A stretch of 64,000 nucleotides of DNA from Epiperipatus broadwayi (GCA_028023455.1 JAQFVV010012423.1:7854269-7918268); one strand, 5' to 3'. Positions 1 to 14,400 are shown, counted from the first letter of the stretch. Notes: a model not told the origin generated them from the letters alone. Numbers and translations: made by a program.

Positions 1-166
1 TAAATTACAAATGTACCTAAGAAATATAGAGATGGGTATCTGTTCATTTAAAAAAATTCTATAAAATTAAAGAATATGCCAATAATAACCAGTAAGTGTT
101 TATTATGAAGTTATTGTTAGATTAAATATAAAATGGCCTTATGAGTGACTGTTATTGATAATATAT

Positions 167-1013
167 GAGGGAGTACTCAAAAAAATCTAGAAATTTATTA
201 TAAAAAAATTTGTATTTATATTTAGGTGTTACAAATTGATTCTTCTTCAAAGTACTGTACATTTGATGCAATACACAATCTAAATGTGTTTTTCATTTTT
301 TATAGCAGTCCTGAAATTCTTGTAAAGTAATGCCTTTGTCATTTTTTTCTTTATCACTTCCAAGTCCACAAATTCTTTTCTTTTGAGGCATTTTTTTTCA
401 TTTGAAGTAATAAAAAGAAATAGCATGGAGCGAGAGCTGGTGAATATGGTGGATGGATAAGCTGACAAATGTTTTTGATTAAAAATTTTTTCACACTTAT
501 GGCTTTGTGTGATTGTGCATTGTTATGATGAAGCTTGCACTCGCTTTTGTTTACTGCATCATGCAACTAATTCAGAACTTGTAGATAAAATGCCTGACTG
601 CTACAATTGAATTCTAAATAAACAATCCTGCTTGTGTAAAAAAAAAAAAAAAAAGCATTGCCTTAACATTGTATGTCACTTTCCATGCTATTTTGGAATG
701 TGGTGAATTTGAACCCTTCCATTAAACCACTTATAGATTTGTGTTTTTCCCAGAATGCTTATTATAAGCTGTTTCAAACATTACAACAATTTCTTTTGCC
801 ATTTTCTCTAACAGAAACTGAATTTCATGTTTCACCTTTTCAATCTTCACAAAAATTGACAAATGTACATAACAAAAAATATAACTGCATGGTACCATGA
901 CTTAACTTAATAATGTCAGTTGACAGAATGATGGAGGGGGGTGATCCATACAAGAGGCATCTAGCAGCAGAAGCAAATACTACACTGCGCTCATCATTTT
1001 TTGGAGACCCCTC
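167..1013 (-). mobile_element. Mariner-family transposon relic
   Basis: This is a decayed, internally deleted mariner element of about 850 bp; full elements are about 1.3 kb. The minus-strand frames at 354-566 and 280-468 keep the catalytic-domain signature of mariner transposases: HHNNAQSHKA, then HPPYSPALAPCYFFLLLQMK, then a tail matching the family's C-terminus. In the usual signature the residue after SPALAPC is D, part of the DDD catalytic triad; here it is Y, so the catalytic site is lost. The ends are imperfect inverted repeats (gagggagtactcaaaaaaat at the left, and the complement of attttttggagacccctc at the right), flanked by TA-rich sequence as expected for TA target sites. Stop codons and frame changes make it inactive. 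Confidence 0.85.
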
Positions 1014-2680
1014 TTCATATATAATATAAACAGAAAACTTGTGGCAAAGTTGATAACATATTTGCCTACAATGTCTTTGATTTGGGATTAGAATCCAGAT
1101 ACATCTTGGATTTTTTGTCTAAATAGTGGAACCATATCCAAAACAGCTAATCATCCAATTATTGATTACTAAAGAAACATCAAGTTGTTGTTTTTTATTT
1201 GTAAGAATAAAATAAAGAAGGAATACCATAAATTCTTATTGCCATCTAATTTATAATAATTTGGCTGAATTTTTTTTTTTTTTAATATCTCTCAGTAGCG
1301 GGCTCTTTAAATGCTGCTTTATGATATATATATCCTCACACACTCTTAAGTTCAAATGATTTTTTTTTTTAAATATAGATTTTATCATTGATATATACTT
1401 ATATTTATTTTTGTATATTCACAAAAATAAAATTTGTCTTTATTTTAATATTTATATCTGTATATCGTTTACACAGATGCATCTAAACTTATTTAAATAT
1501 GAATATTATTCTTTTAAAATAGGCTATCATTTCAGTAAGTAGTATATGGTTAACAATAAAATGAAGTTATCACTACTGTATATAATATTTTAAATTGCAA
1601 AAGCAGTGTCGTTCACTTTGAGATAAGAGAGATTTTTCCCTCCTGTAAAATATTTTGTCTATTTTAAAATTTTTTCTTCTATAACTTAATCATGTTGTAG
1701 ATATCTCTTGGCAAAACTCCTTATCAAGACCAACAACCATTAATCTTAAAATGTGAAGGCTTTCAGAATTCATTTCTCTCATTAGAATGCTTTTCAAATG
1801 ACATTCCTTTATAAATAGTGAGCTTTATTCGTTGCATCTTTAAAGTGAAATTATTTGCTGAAAAATAAATTACAAAAATGATACTTTTATTGTGATCATT
1901 TTTTTATTACTTTAGTTTCCCTTTTTATATATATACTTAACTATTTATGTATTTTTATATCTTTATCTTCTCATCTTTTTTTTGCCTATACAAAAAAAAA
2001 AAAAACCCCACAACTATTTTTACAGCACAAGAGAACTATATGATGACTTATTATTAGAACATAGCCAAATAGAAATAAGGTTATATTTAATTTAAATAGC
2101 TCATAAAAGTTTATGATGTAACTCTAAAATTGAGATGTTAGAAAAAAATTTCGTGGGAGTAGCAAACAAGAGCAAACTATCAACAAAAGCGATCAAAGAT
2201 TGTTGCTTGATCATAGTATTCTGTTTTCTAGTAACGTTGAATCTGTCTTTGGACAGAAAAGTTAACTATTAATCTTTATAAATTCATACTGATTATTTTA
2301 TTACATATTTTTTTGTTTATTTATATTTTTTAGCAAAGAATTAATTGGCTATGACTTTTTGAAATTAAAATTATATATTGTTTGAGTATCCTACTGTTGT
2401 TTTTATTAAAAGAGAATTTAATACAGTTTATTGTATCCCCAGTGATAAGTTAGGTAAAATAATGTAATATGATAAAAATTATGCATTGAAGAATCAATTG
2501 GTTTATACATTATCCATATAATCTTTAAAACATTTGTGACTCAGAAGACAATATTTTTGCAATAATAATGACAGATTGTCCATGGTCTTATAATTTTCTA
2601 TAAATTTATACATACCATGGAAAACTTTATGGATTTTCATCCACATAATTTATTTATCATAGGCTTATTACATAGAAGAT

Positions 2681-2838
2681 CAATGGTAGGCAGAATGTAA
2701 TAGTTTTCTTTCATGATCAGACTGAAATCCTCTCCCTTTCACTTCCTTAATTCTTCAGTCAATGGTAGGCAGAATGTAATAGTTTTCTTTCATGATCAGA
2801 CTGAAATCCTCTCCCTTTCATTTCCTTAATTCTTCAGT
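2681..2838. repeat. Tandem duplication, 2 x 79 bp
   Basis: Two adjacent copies, 2681-2759 and 2760-2838, each starting caatggtaggcagaatg and ending ttcttcagt. They differ by about one base (cacttcc versus catttcc), so the duplication is recent. It lies in intron and just upstream of the hAT-like MITE. Confidence 0.95.
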
Positions 2839-2856
2839 AAACTAATACATCTATTG

Positions 2857-3494
2857 CAGCAGTCGGCAACCGGTAGTCCATGGCATAATTTTAATGGTCT
2901 GCAAAGAAATTCAGATATTGTTTAAATTTGCCAAGCTCATTTAATAAAAATTTTAAATAAAAAATAAATTTTGTTTAAGCTGTATTAATATATGTAAAAT
3001 AGAACAAGAACATTATATTGCTAATTGATTTGTTACAAAATACTACAGTGACTTGCAAAATATCTACCTCAAAGACATTTAATTAACCCCCTACTCGGTC
3101 AGCAGCATAGAAAAAGTAACAAAGTAAGAATAGCGAGTCATGTACACTTGACTAGGTATTAAATTTGACCATGGCACACCCTTGGTAATTGCGTGAACTA
3201 AAACTAAAAACTTGCACCCTTGGTAATTGAGTGAACTAAAACTTAAAAATTTTATTAAGAATTTTGAAGGAATACACATCTATAAAAATTATTAAAGAGT
3301 AGAATACTATTCGTTATTAATCTTAAATAATTTTTGTACATATGAATTAGAAAATTACATATATAAAACATAACAAATAAGTATTTATACATTCATTTAT
3401 TTTATATGTATATTATATTCAATGCTCGTATTAATTCGTACCTTTAAAACTCATGTTAGTGGTTTGCAATATTCTAAAAGGTTGCTGACCGCAG
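2857..3494. mobile_element. hAT-type non-autonomous element (MITE)
   Basis: The left end reads cagcagtcggcaacc and the right end is the complement of ggttgctgaccgcag. These are imperfect inverted repeats of the common hAT type (CAG-GGTC-CAACC). The roughly 640-bp interior is AT-rich and has no transposase homology that I can see. The minus-strand 62-codon frame at 3091-3279 looks fortuitous. I could not identify a clean 8-bp target duplication. Confidence 0.65.
3177..3252. repeat. Short tandem duplication, 2 x 38 bp
   Basis: The phrase cacccttggtaattg...gtgaactaaaact occurs twice, 38 bp apart, inside the hAT-type element. The copies differ at a few positions. Confidence 0.85.
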
Positions 3495-6400
3495 CTACTC
3501 AGAAAATATAAATAATTTATTTTAGAAGAAATGTTCAAGATCTTACTGTCATACATTTCTTGTTTATTATTTATATAAACAAATATTAGCATTGTTATAA
3601 ATATATTCAAGTAAGAATATTTAGAAATTTGATGAAATGCACAAAATAAAGCAACCAGTCATGCATTTTTACCAAACATCTCAAAATTTTCAAGCCATCT
3701 TCTTAAACTGACAATTACTTATATCCCCCCCCCCTCCGCTGCAAGTTTTTTTAGGACTGTTTATCGATTTTCTAAACAGCAGTGAAATGTCTTTTTAACT
3801 TCAGAAACCATAATGAAGGCAATGAATAAAATTAGAGATACTAAATGTCATCTTTAGAAACTATAATGTAATCATTAGTGGATATTCTGTAAAAAGGTGA
3901 TACTTAATTCTATATTATGATTAAAATCTTGTGTTATAACATTACATTAAAAATTTATGAAACAAAGTGAGTCCATCCTAATTTTATTAAACCATTTACA
4001 TTTAATGTGTAATGTAATTAATGGTATGAAGAACAGAATTGCTGTAGAGGGGTAATCTGCAAGTCAGTTTGGAGCTATTTATTTATATATATTATTGAAA
4101 TACCATTTTTGAAAATTAATAATCTGATTAATGACATTTCTAATATTAGTCATTGTTTTAATATTGATTATTGCTATTACCATAAAAAGTTTTTTAATTT
4201 TGTATTATTAAGTGTGTTTATAATCTGTCAAGAGTTATAATATAGAGTTTAAAAATAGATACTATATATTTAAAATTAACAAAAAAAAAAGCATCATATG
4301 ACCCCAGTTTATTCAATACTTTTCAAGGTGAAATTCCATGGGTATTATCACCTATTATAAGTTAGAGTAATCAGTAGATTTTCGTTAGTAGGGCATATTA
4401 AATCGCTATCTAGTGTTTTGGTACATTAGATTACAAAAACTCTAGGTATATTAGGTCCAAATCCAAAACTTCTCATTAGTGAGAAACTAATATGAGAATA
4501 AGGTAAAACAGCAGTAAATAAATTTGATAAGCACTATCACCTAGAATTTATTGATTACTCAAATTAATAAGAGATTGCAGAAATGGAGTAATGTACATGA
4601 AATATTTAAAAATAAGATTAATTACAAATAAAAGTATATAATTAGTGTAAAAGAAGGATAAAACACATAATGTAAAACAAACAAAACATTTATTTTAAAA
4701 ATTCTGCATACAAAATTATTTAAATTATATTATTTTTGAATTCATGATGAGAATATGTCATAATAATAGCTTAATACTGTATTGGAACATATTTGCAGCA
4801 CATCATCAAATATCTTTTATTATAATCAGTCTCATGGCATTGTTTCAATCAGTATATTGACCACTTAGTCCAAATTTCAAAAATACACAGTTAAATAATT
4901 TTGTATTTTATTCCAACAAAATGAGGTTTATTTGCTTAGCAAGGATGTAATCAGAATATTGACCATATGATCAATTTGAGGATTTCTTTAAGGAAAACTT
5001 AAATTAATTTGTGTCATGGAATGGTTTTTAGAAACTTTGGTACTGATTTCATATATATGTCATTTATTTAATGTGTAATGATGTGATTTATAATATATTT
5101 CAATTTGTACATATTTTACATGTTTGAATAATGAAGTAATATGTTTCAAAGAACTGCAACAGCAACAACAACAACAAAAAAACAATTATTATAATATGTC
5201 AGCAAATTGTCCATTTGTAGAAGCCATTCTCTAAATATTAATGAAGACTGAAAAATTATCTTTTAGAAAAAAATGAGTTGTCATTATTTTCAATTATTTT
5301 TTTGATATCTATGATAATATATTTATTTAACTTTTGTTTTATTCCAGTTTTTATAAATCATTAGAATTCTTATTGTATATACATTTATCTGACTTATAAT
5401 GATTGATGATATCTCATATTTTTTATGCTTATAAGTAATATTAAAAATAAATATGATGAAATTATTTTAATTAACTTTTCTAATATGTTAACAGTTATAG
5501 TAATAAACATACATAAATTAATATATTTAAGTAGTGATTGTGATGCCCTGCAATTAGAAAAAATATAGAATATGTTTCTATCTATATACTTAAAAGAAAA
5601 CTTAAAAATTATTTTGTACTAGTTTCTGGATATTTACTTCATTATGACTGTGGATCTTATATATCTTTGCTTTGTCATCTTTCTATGGAAAAATATTATA
5701 AATAATACTTAATATATAAATTTATATTAATTTTTAAGTTATTGTTTTTCAACATAATGTATATATGTGTATGTACTTTCTGATAATTAATTTGATAAAA
5801 TTATTATATTAATAATATGAAATGTACATTAAAATTATATAATATAGCTTGTTTTGAGATACTAGATTGCATAAGAGGGTATTAGTAATGATAAATTACT
5901 ACTAACAGTAATTAAATGTTATTGTTTAATTGTCATAAAACATTATGCAGTCATTCTACCTGCTTTTGTGCAAAGAACTTAACATATATAATATTATGGT
6001 TTATTTTTTAAATTAGAGATTGCATTTTAGATTAATAAGATAAATACTCTGGATTGATTTCAAATGAAACTATGAAAATATTTATAAATAAAATATGGAT
6101 TTAAAATTTTTTTTCATATTTAATTGAAACTTTTTGGAATTTTCAATTGGCAGTAAAAATTTGGATAGACTACTAATTTGATATCACACGAAGTCTCATG
6201 TTAAAAGAAAAACTAAAAAAAAAAAAGTGACATTATATCTATTAATTGCTTCATGCTTAAGTTGTCTCATACAATGTGTATGTTTTAGATAGGTATGATT
6301 ATTATTAATCAACATTTGTGGTTTATTATATTATTAATAAAATAATTAACTGAACATTTATATATGTATATAAAGTGAATTTACATTTATCATCCAAAAT

Positions 6401-6539
6401 ATAAAAAGAAAAATAAACATAATAAATTAATTTTTTTATTGTTTCTTCCCTCTCTTCTTATCACTATTATTAATTAGTTCTTGTTCCTTTGAAATTGTAA
6501 TTTCATTTTACTATATATGTATATATTTATATTCAATAG

Positions 6540-6610
6540 GAATGGGCTTTGTGCACTTTGAAAATAGTGCCACAGTTGACAAATGTATTGAAATAGCAAC
6601 TAATGAAATG
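6540..6610 (+). CDS. RBM28: RBM28 exon: RRM3, RNP1 part
   Basis: Internal exon of an RBM28/Nop4-like nucleolar RNA-binding protein, a factor for 60S ribosome assembly and an snRNP-associated protein in vertebrates. The acceptor is attcaatag and the donor ATG|gtaaga. The first two bases complete a split codon, probably Gly, so the preceding intron is phase 1. It then reads MGFVHFENSATVDKC. GMGFVHF is the RNP1 strand of an RRM and matches the corresponding block of vertebrate RBM28 RRM3 (GCAFAQF...QKCL). It ends in phase 0, in frame with the exon at 8695. The earlier half of this RRM lies outside the window. Confidence 0.85.
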
Positions 6611-8694
6611 GTAAGAAACATTTTTGTTTAAATTCTAATGAAACACCCACATACAAAAAAGTGGTAAAAATGTTCTTATTTCATAGTTAACATTAATACC
6701 TTATTCTTTTTCTTTAAGTCATTTATGTTAAAAAATTTTTAAATATTTGTAAAAAATTATATATATAAAAGGAGTTTTAATAAAGAGGCTATCATTAATT
6801 TAAACTAATATTGCTATGTATTGTGAAGAGCCTTGTAATATATTGGTTAATAGAATCACTTTTGCCATATCCGTGGTAATGAATTTGTGTCCATATCAAA
6901 TAAAATGTGGGTAATTTTTTTTGATTGTTAACATACTTATATATATATTTTTTTAGCTAGTCAATCTATCTAATCATCCAATTATTTGTCAGTAATAATA
7001 AATCAATCAAATTTCACTAAAGTTAACTGAGTAATAAGTTGGTCAAGAAGTGAAGATTTTTGAACACCAGAAGGATAGGCTGAGCTTCAATTCATAATTT
7101 TACTATTGTATTAAATCATAAGCAAGATTCATTATTTTTCTTTAGAGGGTAAAACAAATTAGATAGTTTAGTAATTAATATCTTTGTCTTCATTTCCTTT
7201 TTTTGGAGGGCTGTTGGAGAGGCTTTACCTTTGCAATGGACTATTCACAGGCCATTTACTTTTAACCATACATCATTATATATTACAGAATGCAAGCAAA
7301 CAACTGAATATATATATAACTTAATATTATATAGATAGATCTTTATTTATTTTTGATTAAAATCTTAGAGTTTGAATCACCAATTTATTTGAGTAGTCAA
7401 AGCTGTCTTATAAAATATTGATCAAGAATTAAAGAAAAACTAGATGTAATTGTTCTTTAATTATGTAAATTTGTAAATAATAACATGTGTTGTTTTACAA
7501 CAGAAACATTTGATTAAAAAAAAACACCTACATATATATACAACTTTTAAAATGTTATTATTACTGTATTTTTATATTTTAATAAAGGCATATTTTTCAT
7601 ATTAATTTTTTCTCTTTCTCGTTTTGGTAATGTAAGATATATTATTTAAAAGCATTTAAATTTGTCTAAAAAATAAAAATAAATATTTTTGAGTAATATA
7701 ATTCTCCTTTAAGTTTCAGTATTATAAGCAATAGAAAATGTTATGTCACTTACTAAAGAGGTAAATTAATTTTGATAGGTTTAGCATATTGTTATGAATT
7801 GAAACTCAATCTGTTATTTCTGATGCTCAAACATGATGACTTGATAATCAACCATTCAGTTATTTTAGTGAAATTTGATTGATTTATTATTTTTTAAAAG
7901 ATTCATATAACTATATTTAAAAATAAATATTAATTAATTTTAAATTATGATAATTTGAAACAAATAAAAAGCTTCATTTATATTTTTACATCCCATCTCC
8001 TTCTATTTTGTTTATTGTTATAACTTTTTATATAAAAAAGGTAATAAAATGTAAACATTTGAACAAATAAATTTAATATAAATGAATAATTATACTGTCA
8101 GAATTTATGAATCATGTTATCTGTTACATCTGTGGTAGTAGTGATTTGCAGAGAAAGTTTTTATATGAATATTTATTTAATAAAGGCAACCTGTAATAGT
8201 AAAAAACATGAAAACAAAACTGATGTGAATATTTAATTCTAATTTATTTTATGTAAGGGCTTTCTATTCTGATATTGTGAAATCTTTTAATATTTTGATT
8301 GCGCAATGTTTCATACTTATTAATATTTTTGGTTTAGATTATAAAAAAAATTATTAATATTCTTTAATAAAAAGTTTTAAGAACATAAAATTCTTTTTGA
8401 TACATTATCTTTAGTTTTTTATGATTTTTGATATCATTAAATATTATAAAACTTGTATACTTCTATAATTGATTTAATAATAGAGATTTTAATAATAAAT
8501 AAAATTGAATTAAATTATTATTATTTTCAAAATATATAAAATATCTGTTATGTATTTTTTAATTTTATACAATAAATCTTTCTTTTTAATATTTTTGAAA
8601 TAACAGGGTTAAACACTTTTGTTATCTATTTTTGTAATTCCACATTTTTTTTGCATCTGTTTCTATAGTATTATTATCATTATTATTATTCCAG
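6611..8694 (+). other. RBM28 intron, 2.1 kb
   Basis: Intron with donor gtaaga and acceptor attccag. It contains the long-TIR element at 6993-7891. Otherwise it is AT-rich intron with no other feature visible. Confidence 0.8.
6993..7891. mobile_element. Long-TIR non-autonomous DNA element
   Basis: About 105 bp at 6993-7100 recur inverted at about 7788-7891. The outer end aataataaatcaatcaaat is matched by the complement of atttgattgatttattatt. Inner blocks also match with divergence, for example gaattgaagctcag versus gaattgaaactcaat. The roughly 690-bp interior has no coding signature. It looks like a foldback or TIR element without transposase; superfamily unknown. Confidence 0.7.
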
Positions 8695-8827
8695 AATGAT
8701 GAATTTATAATAAAAGGTCGAAGGATATTTATTAAACGTGCAGTAAGTAAAACCATGAGTAAGAAATTATCTTCAAAAGTAAAAGTAAAAAATGATAACA
8801 GAAATTTGTACCTGGCAAGAGAAGGCC
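8695..8827 (+). CDS. RBM28: RBM28 exon: end of RRM3 and NLYLAREG linker
   Basis: Exon of 133 nt with acceptor ttattccag and donor GGC C|gtaagt. It opens in phase 0, directly continuing the exon at 6540, and ends in phase 1. The translation gives the last strand of RRM3 (IIKGRRIFIKRAVSK), then a lysine-rich stretch, then NRNLYLAREG. The block RNLYLAREG is identical in vertebrate RBM28, and is the strongest single piece of evidence for the family call. The linker runs on into the exon at 22743 across a 13.9-kb intron. Confidence 0.95.
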
Positions 8828-11384
8828 GTAAGTATCATATATTCATAAAACAAAGTTTTTGACAGCTTAAATATTTTATAAAATTAAAATTATTAGAGAT
8901 ATTAGTTTAAGCTTTATTAAATACCGATAATTATTTTGGAACCTAATCCAAATTCTTTATTAAGCTTTGATTACATCCTGAAAGTAAATATTTAATTTAT
9001 TAAAGTTAAAATTAAATATTTTTAAATGAATTTATATATTTTAAAGTGCTAGTGAACTTTTGATTTTTATTTATAGAAATGTACAATAATAATTTTCTTA
9101 ATTTGATTAATGTATGTGTGCTGTGGTGCATCTTTTGATAAGGCAATGCTTACATTTTTAAATAATATTTTTTTATAGATCTAAAAAAAATCATTTCAAA
9201 ATTACAATCTGAATTAAAACATGGACATTTTTTTCTAATAGAAACATTATAATTTTAAAAATAATATTTTCTGTCTCTCTTAGCTTGAATTTTCCATTTT
9301 TTTGTTTTAAGAAAAAAAAAAAAAACTATTCATTTTAAGGGATTTTGCCATTTTAAATAGAACTGCCTTGTTTTTACAATTATTTTCTGGGATTAAGTCA
9401 TTGCTGATAACAATAATGTTAATATCTAAAAGTAGTAGCTTTTTTGAAATTGATATGAAGAAATGCAGTCAAGAGGATTGCAAAACCACACTTGGTCATT
9501 CTATAGAAATGCTATGGAATTTGAAGAAGTAATTATTGTAGTCAAAATTACTATTAAATCTATTTTAACTAATAAAGGTTATCAAGAAAATAAATTAGCA
9601 GACTCGAGTTTCTATTAAAATGAAGTTTTGCCTCCAATGCTAAAAGTTTGCTTAAGCCTTTGGGTTGGTAAATAAAGTTGTAGATGTTAATAAAAAATAA
9701 AATAATATGAAAATAGGAAAAATTTGGAAAATATGAAAGCTATGCCTGGATGAGGTAAACTCAACATATGTATGAAAGTAAAATTATACAAAAGCCTGTT
9801 CTTTCATTTTACTTGTTTGAAATTAGATTTTAATATTACTTTGCCAATAAGTATAAAAGGATAATACAAATACATAGATGTGGACCATTTAATTGTTTCA
9901 ATTTTCCAAATTTGTGCAATGTTAAGTATCTAGAATTTATTTAATTAAAAAACTTTTTTTTTTTTCAGTCTAGATCATGGGTTATAAAGTTAAAATTTTA
10001 TTGGAAATAGAAAAAAGTATGCTAATAGATTTTGTAGCAGCATTTTCTATACTCAAATATGATATATTAGTTTATCTTTGATTCCATTTGTATTCTTATT
10101 TTGTCAATTGCCTTAATTTTTTTGAGCATTCTTTTTTGGAAAATATTGATCTTGATTACAAATAAAATGAAATACCTTCAACAAAATCACCAGTTATTCA
10201 AATATACTTAAATATTACATTTATAAAAAGAAAATGAGAAAACAAAGATGACACACCTTTGTTGATTCACATAACTTTTTTGTTAGAAAGAGAGTTTGAT
10301 AGAGCAGTATAGTTTTATACTGAAGTTTATTTAATTCTATTATTATATAATGTTATTCTAAGTCTTGAACATCATCACTGTCCTAAATAATCTAATTATA
10401 AAAATATCTTTGTAACCTAATGGGATTTTTTTTGTAGATCTGAACTGCAAAATAAATGAGGATTATAATTTAAATGAAGTAAATAGCATAAGAAAAATGA
10501 ACCAATAGTTTACTGCATAGGACAAGAGACTGTAACAATTAACCTAAAGGAGATTGGCACAAGTAGTAATTAAATTTAAGAAAAGAAATTAAAATGTTCA
10601 ACAGAGATTTTGATCTTAGATTTTATGGATATTGAAGGAAGTACAAATGCATTTTCATGGTTGCTAAAAATTAGATATTACATCTTGATATGTTTGTAGG
10701 TATATTGTATTGCTTCATAATATTTGTGTTTGCTACTAACAGTATTTATGTTAAAGACTGCACTTTAATTTTAATGTTGGAGACATATTTTTTTAGGACT
10801 GGTTCTGAAAAATTACTTTGCAATGAATTATTAATAAAAAATTTCTTCAATGCAATGATTTTTTAAAATTGAAAACTGAGATTGATTATGAACAATTTAC
10901 GAAAGTTTTGAAATTGAGGCTTTTTTGTTTTCTTTTTGAGCTAGAATAAACATTATGCACATTTTTGGTAAGAAAGTAAACATTTTAAATAATTATGAAA
11001 GTTTGATATTGTTGAATGCAGCCAAATTGTAAATATATACTAATATGTGTGTATATATATATACATGGGATAGTATGATATTAAGAATTATTTATACATC
11101 TATTGTATTGCATAATATTAATATTAATTTAATTAGAATCATAATTAAATTATTAGATCTATAATTGTTATTAAGTTAGAAATGTAAACAATGTGATCAT
11201 AAATTGAGAAAAATATTCACTAAAAACAATATTTTATGGAACAATCAAGTCCAAGTATGTTATTAGGACAAATTGCAAGTGGATTCTAAAGAATCATTTT
11301 TAAATAACCTTGCAAATATATAACCCTTTCATATATTAATGCTAATCTATTTTGTCTGATAAAAGGAGATATTCCTCTTTCATC

Positions 11385-11485
11385 CGACCATCAATCATAT
11401 ATATTGTAAATAAATCAAGCGTTGATAGCTGAAAAGGCCGAAACTTTCTATCAGTGGTAATTTTAGTTTACAATTCAGTCAAGTC
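11385..11485. repeat. Hairpin with Penelope-tail-like motif
   Basis: The arms attgtaaa and tttacaat enclose an inner stem, gttgatag with ctatcag. The core contains ctgaaaaggccgaaac, which resembles the CGAAAC-type terminal motif of Penelope-like elements. No coding sequence adjoins it. Assignment to a family is inference. Confidence 0.35.
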
Positions 11486-14400
11486 AGCTTATTGTTACAG
11501 ATATTTAAAAATGATTCTTTATAATCTACTTGTAATTGTCTTAGTAATATATTCAAACATGGTTGTTAATGAAGTATTTATATTCTTAAATGTTACACAT
11601 ATTTTATAAGCAGTAAAATAAGAGAATTAGTTTGATCTATTTAAAAATAATCTGGAAATAAACAAACTATTAATAATTCCAGTGATTAATTTATAGCACT
11701 AAAAACAATAAAGTACTTTATTATTATTATTATTATTATTATTTGGGAATAGTTAATTAATAACCATAGTTTAATTGTCTAACAAGGAAAAAGTTTAATG
11801 AATGAGAAATAAAAACCCATAGAGCAAATAGAGAAGCTTTTCAGAGTACTTATTGATCTTGAGGTAAGAAATAGATACTTAGGATTTTATATTAAGTTGT
11901 TCCAAGTTTTTTATAATTTTGCCAACCTATAGAATAAAATGTGCTAGATTGTACATTAGCTATATATTGGAGTACGATAATATTGAGTGATAAACTAATC
12001 ACTAAAATTATTAATAATTGTTTATTTCCAGAATATTTTTAAATATAAATCAAACTAATTCTTTTAATCTTGGCTATATTTTTATTTTTATTTTTTTTAC
12101 TTTCTTTGCTACTTAATTCAAATAAATTTGCATATATATACAATGAATATGATAATGATTTGTTGGTGGGATTAAAGCACAGCTATTTTATTGTCATGCC
12201 TCAATGAATAACATATCTGTTAATTGTGCAGATAATGTTAAAAAATGTTGAATTTTTTGTTTAATATTGGAATTTTTATTTATTTATACAATTTAATTTT
12301 TATCCTCTAGTATACATATTGAAGAAGGAAGGATTTAAATACTATATAATAACATAAAACTAATTTTTATTAATATTATAATTAGAAAGAGAATGAAAAA
12401 TATTAATTTAAAAACAAAAAACAATAACATTTTCTACAAACTTTTTATTAATTAACTTTTTTTAAAAATCTTTGCCAGTTCTTAATGTACCTTTATTTTG
12501 TTTCACTGAATTCTGCCAATCATATTTAATATTTTAAGTTCATTCCATTATCTACATCTACTATTATATATTCAGCAAATTTAATTAAGAAGATATGAAA
12601 TTCTTCAACATTAAGGGTTCGAGTATTCTAAACATCTTTCATTTATCATCTTTAAAAAAACCATGTCCATCACTGAAATATAATAAATTAAAGATTATAT
12701 TAATGTTACTTCATACATGGAGAAAATATTTTGTCTGCATATGAAGCAGTATTAGTATTCTTTTTAATTTATTATCTATTCTACACAAATATTAAAAAAT
12801 TTTTTTATTAAGAGTATAAGGCAAGAAGATAGGTCTACATATCTTCCATAAATAAAACATTTAGTATTACAAATATTTTATGTCTCATAAACATATTCTA
12901 TAATAATCTCTTTGTTTACTCAAAGAAACAATCCAACTTGTTGTATTAAATCCTATTTTAATATCAATGAATAAATATAAATCTTTTTCCCCTAAATATT
13001 TTTCAAAATAATAGTTAATTTTAATTTCATTCATTATCTTCTATCTTTTCTAAATCTAAATTGTTTATTTTTTAAGTGAATCTAATATCTTAACCATGTC
13101 TGTATTTAATATATTAGTGGCTAGGAATTTAAAATGAGTGCATGGAATCCCTTACCATTAATCTTTTTTTTAAACAATATTTTAATTGCTGAAATAAATG
13201 TAGTTGCCATTGATTTAAATTGTACACTTTCAACTTTTTTCTTTCCACAATGTTTAGAAATTTAACTAGAATTCAACTTTTCTATTTTTTTTTTTTTTGT
13301 ATAATCAATTTTGTACTGTTTTACATCATCTTTTTTTTTTTAGCAGTTGCATTTGATGAAATTTTATTATTTCTATCATATTAATCATTTATTAATTATT
13401 ATTATTATAATCTCAATACATTTAATTATTTTTTTTTGATACCCTGTAATAACATTTCATTTTTTTCTTTTATAATTTTTTTTTGTTGCAATTATTACAT
13501 TTCTCCATATTTTTGTCAGTCACATGTTTTTAGCTTTATAATATTTTCTTGTATTTATATCTTCCATTTTTATCATCTATCTCACTAGTAAATAATCCAA
13601 GCAGTTTTGTATTTAACCAGTCATATAGATTATTCATTTATTTTTATTTTTTTAATCTTTTTTAATTTAGATTACAATTTATCTTCTATTATTTATTTTT
13701 TCATCTACAATATCTGAAATCCCCCTGCCCCACTATTCCCATTTAATAATCTTTTTTTTTTTTGTTTGTATTTTTCTTTTTTAAAAAATTAATTTCAATT
13801 CTATGATAAATAAATTATCTTTAAGCTTTATGAGATTAGTTCCAGCTCATATTCTTTGAATACTTTTTCTAAAATTACTTTGCTTAATCCATAATCTAAT
13901 TGAATTGCATTTCTAATCTATAAGGAGCTTTTCAAGTAATAAATACTTCTTTTATAATTTATAAATTATATGTTTATTATCTGTATTATTTTTTTTACAA
14001 AAACTTCCTATTTTTTAACTTTTTATTTTTAATTCTCAGTCAGTAACTCTTCCTATTCTACCATGAGAAAGATATTATATCACAGTTGTATTTTTGTTTT
14101 TACAAAAACAAATAGTCGACAAAGATTTATGTCAGGCCTTTAGTCTTTAGTCAGTATATGATAGATACTCGTTTACTAACTTACTTAGCTATAAGTAGGT
14201 CATCCCATCCCCCCACCCCCCAATAAAAAAAAAAACAACAACAATGACTCTTAAACCTACTTTGACCTGAAAATATTTCCAAAGTTTATCCAGTACAAAC
14301 TTGAACATCAGGTCATGAGCATGTCAGATTGTAAATTTGTTTTTGTTTTTTTCTATTACTATTTTATTTTATTTAATTCAATTACTTATTTATATACATT

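Larger units (their letters stand above)
1..6539 (+). other. RBM28 upstream intron (partial)
   Basis: This is the intron that precedes the first recognised RBM28 exon. It must continue beyond the left edge, because the first exon in the window opens inside an RRM. I looked for the missing first half of RRM3 (RNP2 strand and helix 1) and saw no convincing exon. The stretch holds a mariner relic, a 79-bp tandem duplication, a hAT-type MITE and a short direct duplication at 3177-3252. The parts 1014-2680 and 3495-6539 are AT-rich with homopolymer runs, and I see nothing else in them. Confidence 0.6.

Noticed and set aside
673-900. 75-codon + strand frame
   Set aside because: It lies antisense to the mariner transposase remnant and has no motif of its own.
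3091-3279. 62-codon minus frame in the 2.9-3.5 kb element
   Set aside because: It includes a local 38-bp duplication and shows no transposase motif.
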